Positions 26,912-36,194 of a stretch of DNA of 46,540 nt are shown one piece after another. Within the stretch, counting starts at the first letter, position 1; the number at the start of each line of letters is the position of its first letter. Source of the stretch: Chromobacterium aquaticum (lineage in GTDB: Bacteria > Pseudomonadota > Gammaproteobacteria > Burkholderiales > Chromobacteriaceae). The DNA lies in the NCBI RefSeq assembly GCF_021129195.1, contig NZ_JAJOHW010000102.1, positions 1 to 46,540 on the forward strand. The letters run 5' to 3'. Both the position numbers and the translations under genes were made by a program. The notes beneath the pieces were generated by a model that saw nothing but the letters and a program-made list of their open reading frames with translations, made no database searches and was not told where the DNA came from.

Positions 26912-29722
26912 ATGGCACACCACGCTGACGATAAATCCACAGCCAGTACCGGCCTTTCCCTTAGGGCTGTCTTTCTCATCGCCGTGGTGCTGGGCTTGCT
27001 GATTCCCGCGTCCATCATTAGCTATCTGAGCTTCAATATTCAACGGGACGCGCTGACCGCGCAATTGGAAACCGACCAGAAGCGCTTGCTGGACATCGTG
27101 GCGCTGGGCATGCAGGAGCCCTTGTGGAATCTGAGCCGCCAGGCCGGCAATCCGCTGATCGCCTCGGTGATGGAAGATGCCCGCGTGGTGTCCATCCGCG
27201 TCACCGATACCCAGTCCAATCAGATCTTCCTGTCATCGGTGCGCGCCGAGCGCCGCATCGGCAGCGTGTCCTTCGTGGAAAAGCCGGTGATTTACCGCGG
27301 CGAGGAAATCGGCCAGGTGACGCTGGAATTCGACAATGAACACCTCGCGATCGCGCTGAATAATCAGATCAAGAACATCTTGATGATTCTGGTGGCGCAG
27401 CTGGTGTTGTCCATCCTGCTGATCATGAGCATTCTGCATTCGCGCTTCCTCAGCCCGATGAAGGCGCTGACCGAGCAGGCGCGGCTGCTGGCGGAGTTGA
27501 AGCTGGACCGGCCGTTCGAATGGCAGCGCCGCGACGAGATCGGCCACCTCGGCAAGCACCTGGAATGGACGCGCGCCGAGCTCAAGCGCTTGCTGGACGA
27601 ATTGCGCGCCAAGACCCTGGCGCTGGAGGCGGACATTTCCCGCCGTCGCGAGGTGGAGGACGCGCTGCGCCGTTCCGAGAACAAATACCGCGAGTTGTTC
27701 TGGTCCAACCTCGATGGCATCGTGATCAGTTCCTTGGACGGCCAGGTGATAGACGCCAATCCGGCCTTCCTCAATCTGATGTGCTATAGCCTGGACCAGC
27801 TCAAGCTACAGAATTTCTGGACCCTGGTGGGACAGGAGAGCGAGGCGCTGGAGCGCTTCAATCTGGACAACAAGGTGCTGCGCTTCGGCTATTGCGACGA
27901 GTTCGAGGCCACTTACATCAACCGCTTCGGCAATCCGGTGCCGGTCAGCGTCAAGACCGTGGCGATGCGCGACGCCTTCGGCCGCATCAATGCGGTATGG
28001 CGCATGGTGCGTGACATCTCCGAGAAGCGCGCGGCGGAGGAGAGGGTGCAACTGGCGGCCAAGGTGTTCGAGAACACCGTGGAAGGCATCATGATCACCG
28101 ATGCCGACAAGCGCATCCGCAGCGTCAACCGCGCCTTCACCGAAATCACCGGCTACACCCAGCACGAGGTATTGGGGCAAAAGACCAGCGTCTTGTCCTC
28201 CGGCCGTCACGACCAGCCGTTTTATGAGCAGATGTGGCAATCGATCGCCGACCACGGCTCCTGGCAGGGCGAATTGTGGAACCGCCGCAAGAACGGCGAA
28301 GTGTTCCCCGAGTGGCTGGCGATCAATGCGGTGCGCAACAGCCTGGGTGAAGTCACCCATTACGTGGCCATCTTCAGCGATCTGACCGAACGCAAGGCCG
28401 CCGACGAACGTATCCAGTTCCTCGCGCATTTCGACGTGCTGACCAGCCTGCCCAACCGCGTGCACATGCAGGACCGGGTGGAACTGGCGATCCACAACGC
28501 CGGCCGCGATAATGAGCGGCTGGCCTTGCTGCTGCTGGACCTGGACCGCTTCAAGACCGTCAACGAGTCGCTGGGCCATACCGCTGGCGACACCCTGCTG
28601 CAAGTGGCGGCGGATCGCATCAAGGGGGTATTGGGGCCGGGCGAGATGCTGGCGCGCCAGGGCGGCGACGAATTCATCGTATTGTTGCCGGTGATTTCAG
28701 ATCCCGGCGAAGCGGCGCTGGCGGCGGAGCGCATCCGCGATGCCTTCTCCGCCTCCATCGAGCTGCATAACCATGTGATCACCATCACACCGTCGATAGG
28801 CATCAGCGTCTACCCGGACGACGGCCGCGATTACGAAACCCTGGTACGTAACGCCGACGCGGCGATGTATCACGCCAAATCCTCCGGTCGCAACAGCTAC
28901 AAGTTCTACACCGCCGACCTCAATGCCCGCGCCCGTGAAATCCTGGCGATTGAAAGCCAGCTGCGCTTCGCGCTGGAGCGCGAGGAATTCGTGCTGCATT
29001 ACCAGCCGCAAGTGGAAATGGCCAGCGGCCGCATCATCGGCGCCGAGGCGCTGATCCGCTGGAACCATCCGTCGCTGGGCGTGCTGGGGCCGGTGCGCTT
29101 CATCGAGGTGGCGGAAGAGCGCGGCTTCATCGTGCAGATCGGCAATTGGGTGATAGGGGAGGCCACGCGCCAACTGGCGGCCTGGCGCAGCCAGGGCCTG
29201 CCGGAGCTGACGCTGGCCATCAATCTGTCCGCGCTGCAGTTCCGCCAGTCCGACCTGGCGGATCAGATCACCTCGGCGCTGGCCGTCAATGGCTTGCCCG
29301 GCCATGCGCTGGACATCGAGGTGACCGAAAGCGTGGTGATGGAAGACGCGCAAGCCACCATCCAGGCGATAGACAATATGAAGAATATGGGCTTGAAGCT
29401 GTCGATCGACGACTTCGGCACCGGCTATTCCAGCTTGTCCTATCTGAAGCGTTTCAAGGCGGACAAGCTGAAGATCGACCGCTCCTTCGTGCGTGACATT
29501 CCGCACGACGCCGACGATACCGCCATTGCCCGCGCCATCATCAATATGGCCAAGAACCTGAACATGAAAGTGGTGGCGGAAGGGGTGGAGACGATAGAGC
29601 AATGGCACTTCCTGCAGCGCGAGGGCTGCGAATACGTGCAAGGCTATCTGATTGCCCGGCCGCTGCCGGCGGACGAGTTCGTCAAACTGTTGGCGCAGGA
29701 CAGCCTGCTGCCGCAGGAATAA
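26912..29722 (+). CDS. Membrane sensor with two PAS domains, GGDEF and EAL (cyclic di-GMP)
   Basis: 936 aa. One N-terminal transmembrane helix (about 18-45), a periplasmic sensor domain to about 150, a second helix (about 152-172, LMILVAQLVLSILLIMSIL), a HAMP-like linker and a coiled coil lead into two PAS domains (about 255-365 and 375-490). The GGDEF domain (about 500-660) has intact RQGGDEF. The EAL domain (about 675-925) has EALIRW, EVTES, DDFGTGYSSL, KIDRSFV and EGVET. Both active sites look intact. The RxxD inhibitory site normally five residues before GGDEF is absent (PGEM instead). It may make or degrade c-di-GMP depending on signals. No clear ribosome-binding site precedes the ATG. 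It stands alone. Confidence 0.92.
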   Translation: MAHHADDKSTASTGLSLRAVFLIAVVLGLLIPASIISYLSFNIQRDALTAQLETDQKRLLDIVALGMQEPLWNLSRQAGNPLIASVMEDARVVSIRVTDTQSNQIFLSSVRAERRIGSVSFVEKPVIYRGEEIGQVTLEFDNEHLAIALNNQIKNILMILVAQLVLSILLIMSILHSRFLSPMKALTEQARLLAELKLDRPFEWQRRDEIGHLGKHLEWTRAELKRLLDELRAKTLALEADISRRREVEDALRRSENKYRELFWSNLDGIVISSLDGQVIDANPAFLNLMCYSLDQLKLQNFWTLVGQESEALERFNLDNKVLRFGYCDEFEATYINRFGNPVPVSVKTVAMRDAFGRINAVWRMVRDISEKRAAEERVQLAAKVFENTVEGIMITDADKRIRSVNRAFTEITGYTQHEVLGQKTSVLSSGRHDQPFYEQMWQSIADHGSWQGELWNRRKNGEVFPEWLAINAVRNSLGEVTHYVAIFSDLTERKAADERIQFLAHFDVLTSLPNRVHMQDRVELAIHNAGRDNERLALLLLDLDRFKTVNESLGHTAGDTLLQVAADRIKGVLGPGEMLARQGGDEFIVLLPVISDPGEAALAAERIRDAFSASIELHNHVITITPSIGISVYPDDGRDYETLVRNADAAMYHAKSSGRNSYKFYTADLNARAREILAIESQLRFALEREEFVLHYQPQVEMASGRIIGAEALIRWNHPSLGVLGPVRFIEVAEERGFIVQIGNWVIGEATRQLAAWRSQGLPELTLAINLSALQFRQSDLADQITSALAVNGLPGHALDIEVTESVVMEDAQATIQAIDNMKNMGLKLSIDDFGTGYSSLSYLKRFKADKLKIDRSFVRDIPHDADDTAIARAIINMAKNLNMKVVAEGVETIEQWHFLQREGCEYVQGYLIARPLPADEFVKLLAQDSLLPQE

Positions 29723-29744
29723 GGCCGGCCGCGCGCCATGCGTC

Positions 29745-30656
29745 TCATCCGCCGCGCTGTGCCGCGGCGGCTTGTCTCAGATAGTCGATGAATACCCGCA
29801 GCTTGGCCGGCTGATGCAGATGGTGCGGGTAATACAGGTAAAACGCCTCAGCCGGAGGCATCCATTCCTCCAATACCGCGTTCAGGCGGCCATCCGCCAG
29901 ATAGGGCTGGGCCATGGGTTGTGGCAGATACGCCAGCCCCAGTCCAGCCTGCGCGACGTGCAGCGCCGCCAGGCTGTCGTTGGCGGTCAGCGGTCCTTGC
30001 ACCGCCGCCTCCAGCGGCCGGCCGGCCTCGACGAACTGCCAACGATACACCTGGCCGCTACCGGAGAAACGGTAGCGCAGGCAGTCATGCTGCTGCAGCT
30101 GGGCCGGATGGGCGGGAACGCCCCTGGCTTGCAGATAACCGGGGCTGGCCACCACGCAAAAGCGGATGGGCGGGCTGACCGCTACCGCCTGCATGTCCTG
30201 CTGCAGGCTTTCGCCAAAACGCAGCCCTGCGTCCAGACCGTGGGCGACGATATCCACCAAGCTGTTGTTCACATCCAGCTCCAGCTTCACTTGCGGATAA
30301 GCGCGCATAAAGCCCGGCAATAGCGGATACAGCAGCAGGGCGGCAGCGGTGTGCGGCAGCGTCAGTTTCAGCGTGCCGCTGGCCTGGCCCTGCCATTGGC
30401 GCGCATCGTCGAGCGCGCCGTCCAGTTGTTCCAGCAAGGGTGTTACCCGTGCCAGCAGCGCCTGGCCGGCTTCGGTCAGACCCACCCGGCGAGTGGTGCG
30501 GTTCAACAGGCGCACGCCCAGTTGCGCTTCCAGTTGGCGCAGCGTCTGGCTCAGCGCCGAAGCGCTGATCTCCAGCTGCGCGGCGGCGCGGGTGAAGCTG
30601 CCGTGCCGGGCGATCAGGCGGAAGGCTTGCAAGGCATGCAGTGAGGCTTGGCTCAT
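29745..30656 (-). CDS. LysR-family transcriptional regulator
   Basis: 303 aa. Helix-turn-helix at about 5-65 (LIARHGSFTRAAAQLEISASALSQTLRQLEAQLGVRLLNRTTRRVGLTEAG), then an effector-binding domain with the LRFGESL and VVASPGYL stretches seen in the subgroup that controls oxidoreductase genes. It is divergent from an aldo/keto reductase gene with about 100 bp between starts and is probably that gene's regulator. Its 3' end lies 22 bp from the GGDEF-EAL gene, tail to tail. Confidence 0.93.
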   Translation of the reverse strand: MSQASLHALQAFRLIARHGSFTRAAAQLEISASALSQTLRQLEAQLGVRLLNRTTRRVGLTEAGQALLARVTPLLEQLDGALDDARQWQGQASGTLKLTLPHTAAALLLYPLLPGFMRAYPQVKLELDVNNSLVDIVAHGLDAGLRFGESLQQDMQAVAVSPPIRFCVVASPGYLQARGVPAHPAQLQQHDCLRYRFSGSGQVYRWQFVEAGRPLEAAVQGPLTANDSLAALHVAQAGLGLAYLPQPMAQPYLADGRLNAVLEEWMPPAEAFYLYYPHHLHQPAKLRVFIDYLRQAAAAQRGG

Positions 30657-30759
30657 TATGAAGATTTTCTACGCAATGAATGCAGATTAAGCCCATTTTT
30701 CCGTGGGAGGCAAGCGTCTATGCTTCAGGCATCTTCTCCGACCACCAAGGATGACTGAC

Positions 30760-31749
30760 ATGAAGCAACGCATGCTGGGCCGTAACGGCCCTTCCGTTTC
30801 CGCGCTGGGCCTGGGCTGCATGGGCATGAGCGCTTTCTACGGCGCGCACGACGACGCCGAATCGCTGCGCACGCTCAATCACGCGCTGGATCGCGGCGTC
30901 AATCTGCTGGACACCGCCGATATGTACGGCCCTTACCGCAATGAGGAATTGCTGGCGCAGCTGCTGAAGTCACGCCGTAGCGAGGTGGTGCTGGCGACCA
31001 AGTTCGGCATCGTGATGGACTCGGCCAATCCGGCGGCACGCGGCGTCAACGGCCGGCCGGAATACGTGCGCAGCAGCTGCGAAGGCAGTCTCAAGCGGCT
31101 GGGCGTCGATGTCATCGATCTCTACTACCAGCACCGGGTCGATCCAGAGGTGCCGATAGAAGATACCGTGGGCGCGATGGCGGAGCTGGTTCGCGCCGGC
31201 AAGGTCCGTTATCTGGGCCTGTCCGAGGCCGCGCCCGACACCTTGCGCCGCGCGCACGCGGTCCATCCCATTCATGCGCTGCAAAGCGAGTATTCCTTGT
31301 GGACACGAGACCCGGAGCAGCAGGCGCTGGCCTTGTGTCGGGAGCTGGGTGTCGGTTTCGTCGCTTACAGCCCGCTGGGGCGTGGTTTCTTGACCGGAGC
31401 GATCAGGAGCCCGGACGATTTCGACGCCGATGACTACCGGCGCGGCAGCCCGCGCTTTCAGGGCGACAATTTCCGGCGCAATCTGGCGTTGGTGGACAAG
31501 GTGAAGGCGCTGGCCGCGGACAAGGGCTGCAGTCCGGCGCAATTGGCGCTGGCCTGGGTGTTGGCGCATGGCGAGCATATCGTCGCGATACCCGGCGCGC
31601 GCCGGCAGCGCAATCTGGATGACAATCTGGGGGCTTTGGAGCTGAGTCTGAGCCCGGCGGAGTTGGCGGCTATCGACGCGGTGTTTCCGCCGGACGCGGT
31701 CAGCGGGCTTCGCTATGCCGAAACCGTGATGACCATGGTGCAGCGCTGA
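30760..31749 (+). CDS. Aldo/keto reductase
   Basis: 330 aa from the ATG at 30760, which has AAGGA 8 nt upstream; ATG 30751 in the same frame sits too close to that site. The NADPH-dependent AKR tetrad is present: D51 and Y56 (LLDTADMYG), K81 (LATKFG) and H125 (YYQHRVD). The motifs [22 protein letters not shown] and [12 protein letters not shown] place it in the AKR13/YakC-like group, close to plant-type auxin-induced protein homologues. The physiological substrate is unknown. The divergent LysR gene is its likely regulator. Confidence 0.92.
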   Translation: MKQRMLGRNGPSVSALGLGCMGMSAFYGAHDDAESLRTLNHALDRGVNLLDTADMYGPYRNEELLAQLLKSRRSEVVLATKFGIVMDSANPAARGVNGRPEYVRSSCEGSLKRLGVDVIDLYYQHRVDPEVPIEDTVGAMAELVRAGKVRYLGLSEAAPDTLRRAHAVHPIHALQSEYSLWTRDPEQQALALCRELGVGFVAYSPLGRGFLTGAIRSPDDFDADDYRRGSPRFQGDNFRRNLALVDKVKALAADKGCSPAQLALAWVLAHGEHIVAIPGARRQRNLDDNLGALELSLSPAELAAIDAVFPPDAVSGLRYAETVMTMVQR

Positions 31750-31837
31750 GCGCGCGAGGCCCCGCCGCAGAGACGGGACCGCCGCCGGGTTGGGCGCGAG
31801 TCCACGATCATGGGGCGGGGGCGAGGCAAGGCCTTGC

Positions 31838-31897
31838 GGTTGAAGACGCGCTCACCCCGTCACATCCGACGACGCGCAGCGGATCGTGAACAGGCTC
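31838..31897 (+). mobile_element. MITE-like repeat, copy D (right half only)
   Basis: About 60 bp matching the right-hand part of the repeat: GACGCGCAGCGGATCGTGAACAGGCTC, with weaker similarity upstream. The left part is missing or too decayed to recognise. It is followed by TTA, the complement of the stop codon of the next gene, read on the minus strand. Confidence 0.7.
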
Positions 31898-32371
31898 TTA
31901 GTGGTCGCGCCGCCAGTCCTGGCGATCCCGCTCATGGTCGTGGCCATGGTCGTGCTCGTCATGCCAGTCGCGGTGATCGCGATCCTTGTCGTGGTTCTTG
32001 TCGCGGCCCTTATCGCGCTCATGTTCATGGCCGCGGTGGATGTCCTGGTAATGCGGCACATAGACCCGTTGGTACCAGTCGTCGCGGACGAAGTAGACCG
32101 GCCGGCCACAGGCGTTGTAGCGGCCGCAGTAGCGGCCCCATTGCTTGATATGCCCAGGCGGCACGCGCAGATAGATCGGCGCGATGGCCACGGGGGCGGG
32201 CTGGATGATCACCGGCTGCGGCGAGATCAGTTCCGGCACCGGAAAGCCGCCGATATTCAGCTGGCCGTAAAAGCCGGGCTCTCCGACACTGATGGATACG
32301 CCGGCCTGGGCCGGCATGGCGCTGAGCCAGGCGGAGGCGCTGAGCGCAGCGAAGACGAATAAGCGTTTCAT
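31898..32371 (-). CDS. Secreted protein with His/Asp-rich C-terminus, function unknown
   Basis: 157 aa from ATG 32371, preceded by AAGGACATTGCC. A Sec signal peptide (MKRLFVFAALSASAWLSAMPAQA, cleavage near 23/24) is followed by SISVGEPGFYGQLNIGGFPVPELI, a Pro/Ile-rich stretch and IYLRVPPGHIKQWGRYCGRYNACGRPVYFVRDDW. The last about 45 residues are almost only His, Asp, Glu, Arg and Lys (HEHERDKGRDKNHDKDRDH...). The central block resembles a family of betaproteobacterial hypothetical proteins. The tail could bind metal in the periplasm; that is a guess. The two cysteines could form a disulfide. Its TAA stop abuts repeat copy D. Confidence 0.8.
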   Translation of the reverse strand: MKRLFVFAALSASAWLSAMPAQAGVSISVGEPGFYGQLNIGGFPVPELISPQPVIIQPAPVAIAPIYLRVPPGHIKQWGRYCGRYNACGRPVYFVRDDWYQRVYVPHYQDIHRGHEHERDKGRDKNHDKDRDHRDWHDEHDHGHDHERDRQDWRRDH

Positions 32372-32387
32372 GGCAATGTCCTTTTGT

Positions 32388-32408
32388 AGTACAAGCGAGT
32401 GTTGTACT
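32388..32408. promoter_or_regulatory. Inverted repeat in the leader of the secreted-protein gene
   Basis: AGTACAA-GCGAGTG-TTGTACT, perfect 7-bp arms, 7-bp spacer, 17 bp upstream of the ATG at 32371. It could be an operator for a dimeric repressor or an mRNA hairpin next to the ribosome-binding site. Confidence 0.4.
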
Positions 32409-32621
32409 GCCAATATCGTCCATCACTATTGCGCATGCGCGAATTTCAACAGATGAATTATGTATATTGTTGGCGGGAAAGGGGGTTTTGCAAACAAACG
32501 CAAAAACTTTCCGATCTTGACGGCGCGCGAGAGCGAAAAGCCCGATGATCCATTGGAGGAGCCCCTGCATTTCCCCTGTTTGAGGAGGTGGCGCGCTGCC
32601 CAGGTCTCAAACACCTCTTAA

Positions 32622-32915
32622 GAACCTGTTTACGATCTCGCGAGCTAAGAGCCTGTTCAAAGTCTCGCGAGCAAGGGCGAGACAAGGCGAAAACGAGCGA
32701 AAAAGCGGAATGTACTCGTGGTACATGAGCATTTTGAGCTTGGTTTCAACGCCGTATCGCCGAAGCGCAGCAGACTTTGAACAGGTTCTAAGGTGAGACA
32801 AGGTGAAAACGGCTGAGAAAGCGGAGTGTACATACGGTACATGAGCATTTCGAAGCCGGTTTCAACGCCCATTTCTATCCATCCCTCCGATGCGCAGCAG
32901 ACTATGAACAGGTTC
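32622..32915 (+). mobile_element. MITE-like repeat, outer copy E1/E3, split by an insertion
   Basis: The left fragment 32622-32648 (GAACCTGTTTACGATCTCGCGAGCTAA) and the right fragment 32792-32915 together read as one element, about 151 bp, once the inner copy is removed. The junction then reads GAGCTAAGGTGAGACAAGG, as in copy A (GAGCTAAGGCGAGACAAGG). Its right end GACTATGAACAGGTTC is followed by TTA, and TTAA precedes its left end. The right portion is more diverged than other copies, as expected for an older insertion. Confidence 0.85.
32649..32788 (+). mobile_element. MITE-like repeat, inner copy E2 with TAA target duplication
   Basis: 140 bp. Ends GAGCCTGTTCAAAGTCT and AGACTTTGAACAGGTTC are inverted repeats with one mismatch. 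TAA flanks it on both sides (32646-32648 and 32789-32791). It is inserted in the left part of the outer copy. The central palindrome is ATGTAC-TCGTG-GTACAT. Confidence 0.9.
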
Positions 32916-32939
32916 TTACGTCCCACAGGAAACGCTTTC

Positions 32940-33272
32940 ATGCAAAAACTTCTGCAAATCCACTTCGATTTCTCCGGACCTTTCGGGGAGGCCATGAGCA
33001 GCCAGTTGCGGGAGCTGGCGGCATCCATCAATCAGGAGCCCGGTTTCATTTGGAAAATATGGACGGAGAATCAGGATAGGCGAGAGGCTGGCGGCATCTA
33101 TCTGTTTGCCAGCGAAGAAACGGCACAAGCTTATCTGCGCATGCACAGCGCCAGACTGAAGGCCTTGGGCGTTTCCGAGGTGAGCGGCCGGATTTTTGAT
33201 GTGAACGTGGCGCTCAGCGAGCTCAACCATGCGGGCTTTGCGCGCGGGCCGGAGCCGCTTGGGGCTGAGTAG
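32940..33272 (+). CDS. YdhR-like putative monooxygenase
   Basis: 110 aa starting at ATG 32940 (AGGAAAC upstream). The longer frame to 32826 is translated repeat sequence and not part of the gene. It matches E. coli YdhR over most of its length: [77 protein letters not shown]. YdhR has a ferredoxin-like dimeric alpha/beta-barrel fold and is proposed to be a monooxygenase; its substrate is unknown. The start lies 24 bp after the end of the repeat array, so its promoter is inside or upstream of the repeats. Confidence 0.9.
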   Translation: MQKLLQIHFDFSGPFGEAMSSQLRELAASINQEPGFIWKIWTENQDRREAGGIYLFASEETAQAYLRMHSARLKALGVSEVSGRIFDVNVALSELNHAGFARGPEPLGAE

Positions 33273-33334
33273 CCGAGAGCTCGTGCCGAGGTCCTTGTCT
33301 GCGTTTGAAAAGCAGGGTACGGCAGAGGGGAAAA

Positions 33335-33368
33335 AGAAAAAGCCGCTCGCCGAAAGGCGGGCGGCTTT
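33335..33368 (-). terminator. lysS terminator
   Basis: On the minus strand AAAGCCGC-CCGCC-TTTC-GGCGAGCGGCTTT forms a 13-bp stem (one wobble) followed by TTCTTTTTCCCC, 23 bases after the lysS stop. It also lies downstream of the convergent ydhR-like gene. Confidence 0.85.
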
Positions 33369-33391
33369 ATCGTGCCGGAGGCTTTAGGCGC

Positions 33392-34897
33392 TTATTCCGG
33401 ACGCATCTGCGGGAACAGAATGACGTCGCGGATGGACGGCGCGTCGGTCAGCAGCATCACCAGGCGGTCGATGCCGATGCCGCAGCCGCCGGTCGGCGGC
33501 AGGCCGTATTCCATCGCGCGGATGTAGTCGGCGTCGTAGTGCATCGCTTCGTCGTCGCCGGCGTCCTTCTGCGCCACCTGGGACAGGAAGCGCGCGGCCT
33601 GGTCTTCCGGATCGTTCAACTCGGAGTAGCCGTTGGCGTGCTCGCGGCCGACGATGAACAGCTCGAAGCGTTCGGTCAGGCCCGGCTTGCTGTCGGAACC
33701 GCGCGCCAGCGGGGACACTTCCACCGGGTAGTCGATGATGAAGGTCGGGTTCCACAGCAGGCTTTCGGCGCACTCTTCAAACAGCGCCAGCTGCAGGCTG
33801 CCCAGGCCAGGCGCCGGCGGCAGCTTGCCGCCCAGGCGCTTGATCTCGCCGGTCACCCAGGCCGCGTCGGCCAGTTGCTCGTCGCTGTATTGCGGGTTGT
33901 AGTGCTTGATCGCGCCGACGATGGTGAAGCGGTCGAAGGGTTTGCCCAGGTCCACTTCCTTGCCTTGATAGCTGACGGTGGTGGAGCCGCAGGATACCAG
34001 CGCGCATTCGCGGATGATGGCTTCGGTCATCTCCATCATGCGCTGGTAGTCGCTGTAAGCCTCGTAGAATTCGATCATGGTGAACTCGGGGTTGTGGCGC
34101 GTGCTCATCCCCTCGTTGCGGAAGTTGCGGTTGATCTCGAACACGCGCTCCAGGCCGCCGACCACCAGGCGCTTCAGGTACAGCTCAGGTGCGATGCGCA
34201 GGTACAAGGGCATGTCCAGCGCATTGTGGTGGGTGACGAAAGGCTTGGCCGCGGCGCCGCCCGGAATCGGGTGCATCATCGGGGTTTCCACTTCCAGATA
34301 GCCTTCGCCCACCATCACGTCGCGCACCTTCTGGATGATCTTGGAGCGCTTGATGAAGGTCTGGCGGCTGTCCTCGTTCATGATCAGGTCGGCGTAGCGC
34401 TGACGGTACTTGGTTTCCTGATCGGTGATGCCGTGGAATTTCTCCGGCAGCGGACGGATGTTCTTGGACAGCAGGCGCACTTCGCTGGCCTGCACCGTCA
34501 GTTCACCGGTCTTGGTCTTGAACAGCACGCCCTTGATGGCGACGATGTCGCCCAGGTCCCAGTGCTTGAACTCGGCGTGTTGTTCTTCACCCACGCCGTC
34601 ATTGGAGATATAGGCCTGGATGCGACCGCTGCCGTCTTGCAGCGTGGCGAAGCTGGCCTTGCCCATCACACGTTTCAACATCATGCGGCCGGCGACGGCA
34701 ACCTCGATCTTTTCGGCTTCCAGCGCTTCCTTTTCCTTGCCGGCGTGCGCGTCCTGCAGGACTTGCGCGAAGTGGCTGCGCTTGAAGTCGTTGGGGAAGG
34801 CGATGCGCTGTTCGCGGATGCTCTTCAGCTTTTGGCGGCGTTCCGCCATGATCTGGTTTTCGTCCTGGCTGGGCGATGCTTGCTCGTGTTCAGACAT
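33392..34897 (-). CDS. lysS: Lysyl-tRNA synthetase, class II
   Basis: 501 aa from ATG 34897 (GGAGTGAAC upstream; an in-frame ATG at 34915 is less likely). N-terminal OB-fold anticodon-binding domain (about 55-175), then the class II catalytic core with motif 2 ([23 protein letters not shown]) and motif 3 ([19 protein letters not shown]), ending [11 protein letters not shown]. It follows prfB by 76 bp, the same pairing as in E. coli. Confidence 0.97.
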   Translation of the reverse strand: MSEHEQASPSQDENQIMAERRQKLKSIREQRIAFPNDFKRSHFAQVLQDAHAGKEKEALEAEKIEVAVAGRMMLKRVMGKASFATLQDGSGRIQAYISNDGVGEEQHAEFKHWDLGDIVAIKGVLFKTKTGELTVQASEVRLLSKNIRPLPEKFHGITDQETKYRQRYADLIMNEDSRQTFIKRSKIIQKVRDVMVGEGYLEVETPMMHPIPGGAAAKPFVTHHNALDMPLYLRIAPELYLKRLVVGGLERVFEINRNFRNEGMSTRHNPEFTMIEFYEAYSDYQRMMEMTEAIIRECALVSCGSTTVSYQGKEVDLGKPFDRFTIVGAIKHYNPQYSDEQLADAAWVTGEIKRLGGKLPPAPGLGSLQLALFEECAESLLWNPTFIIDYPVEVSPLARGSDSKPGLTERFELFIVGREHANGYSELNDPEDQAARFLSQVAQKDAGDDEAMHYDADYIRAMEYGLPPTGGCGIGIDRLVMLLTDAPSIRDVILFPQMRPE

Positions 34898-34973
34898 GTT
34901 CACTCCGTAGTTCAATGCAATGGCTGTTGGCCGCCGCGCGGGCGACGGCGGCCGGGTTAAGCGGGTTTTAGGT

Positions 34974-36081
34974 TCAAACGCCCTGTTTCAGGCTGGCTTC
35001 GATAAAGCCGTCCAGGTCGCCATCCATGACGCCCTTGATATTGCCCACTTCGTAGCTGGTGCGCAGGTCCTTGATGCGGGACTGGTCGAAGACGTAGGAG
35101 CGGATCTGGTGGCCCCAGCCCACATCGGTCTTGGTGTCTTCCAGCGCCTGCTTGGCCTCGTTGCGCTTTTTCAGTTCCAGCTCGTACAGTTTGGCGCGCA
35201 GCATCTGCATCGCTTCGTCGCGGTTGCGGTGCTGGGAGCGGTCGTTCTGGCACTGCACCACGATCCCGGTGGGATTGTGGGTGATGCGCACGGCGGAGTC
35301 GGTCTTGTTGATGTGCTGACCGCCAGCGCCGGAGGCGCGGTAGGTGTCGACGCGCAGATCGGCCGGATTGATGTCGATCTCGAAGCTGTCGTCGACTTCC
35401 GGATAGACGAAGACCGAGGAGAAGGAGGTGTGGCGACGCGCGTTGGAGTCGAACGGCGACACTCGCACCAGGCGGTGCACGCCCACTTCCGAGCGCAGCA
35501 GGCCATAGGCGTATTCGCCGCTGATCTTCAGCGTGGCGCTGGTGATGCCGGCCACTTCGCCTTCGGACTCTTCCAGCACTTCCACGCTGAAGCCCTTGCG
35601 TTCGGCGTAGCGGATATACATGCGCAGCAGCATGCCGGCCCAGTCCTGGGCCTCGGTGCCGCCGGCGCCGGCCTGGATGTCCAGGAAGCAGTTGTTCGGG
35701 TCCATCGGGTCGTGGAACATCCGGCGGAATTCCAGCTGCGCGAGCTTGGCTTCGGCGGTTTCCAGATCGGCCTGCACGGCCAGGATGGTGTCGTCGTCGT
35801 TTTCGGCGCGGCCCATTTCGAACAGCTCGGCGCTATCGCCGACCATGGCGCTGATCTCGTCGATCACCAGCACCACGTCTTCCAGCTGTTTGCGCTCGCG
35901 GCCCAGTTCCTGGGCGCGCTTGGGGTCATTCCAGATATCCGGGTCTTCGGTCAGGCGGGATACTTCTTCCAGACGGTCTTTTTTACCGTCGTAGTCAAAG
36001 ATACCCCCGGATGTCGGCGCCACGGGTGGCCAGGTCGTCTATCTTGGCCGCGATTTGGTTCAGTACTTCGACTTCAATCAT
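34974..36081 (-). CDS. prfB: Peptide chain release factor 2, with programmed +1 frameshift
   Basis: RF2 reads UAA and UGA stop codons. The start ATG at 36081 opens a short frame ([28 protein letters not shown]) that ends at an in-frame TGA (35995-35997); reading continues in the +1 frame as [12 protein letters not shown]. The slippery site CTT-TGA-C with GGGGGTAT just upstream is the classic autoregulatory signal. Total length after the shift is 368 aa. The recognition motif SPF ([14 protein letters not shown]) and catalytic GGQ ([15 protein letters not shown]) are present. Low RF2 favours the shift and raises synthesis. It is upstream of lysS in the same direction. Confidence 0.97.
35995..36008 (-). 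promoter_or_regulatory. prfB +1 frameshift site
   Basis: On the minus strand GGGGGTATCTTTGA: an internal Shine-Dalgarno-like G-run, then the slip codon CTT and the in-frame TGA. Spacing equals the E. coli prfB site. Confidence 0.95.
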
Positions 36082-36143
36082 GCTCAACTCCAAATGGCAG
36101 TCTGTTAAATATAGGCAGTCGGGAAATCGGGTCTTGATCAAAG

Positions 36144-36173
36144 ACAAAAAAGCGCACCGTAAGGTGCGCTTTT
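36144..36173 (-). terminator. mdh terminator
   Basis: On the minus strand AAAAGCGCACC-TTAC-GGTGCGCTTTT, an 11-bp perfect stem with six T in total, 22 bp after the mdh stop and ahead of prfB. Confidence 0.9.
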
Positions 36174-36194
36174 GCTGAAAAGACTTGGGATGGA

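Larger units (their letters stand above)
32372..32939. other. 568-bp intergenic region with nested repeats
   Basis: No supported gene. It contains the leader of the secreted-protein gene with an inverted repeat (32388-32408), unassigned sequence with a GAGGTG/CACCTC inverted repeat (32585-32617), the nested repeat array (32622-32915) and the ydhR-like gene's leader. Confidence 0.8.

Noticed and set aside
32826-32939. N-terminal extension of the ydhR-like frame ([14 protein letters not shown]...)
   Set aside because: These codons are repeat-element sequence; the YdhR homology starts exactly at ATG 32940, which has its own ribosome-binding site.
35995-36081. Frameshift in prfB as a pseudogene or sequencing error
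   Set aside because: The CTTTGA slip site with upstream GGGGGT is the well-known programmed +1 frameshift of RF2 genes.
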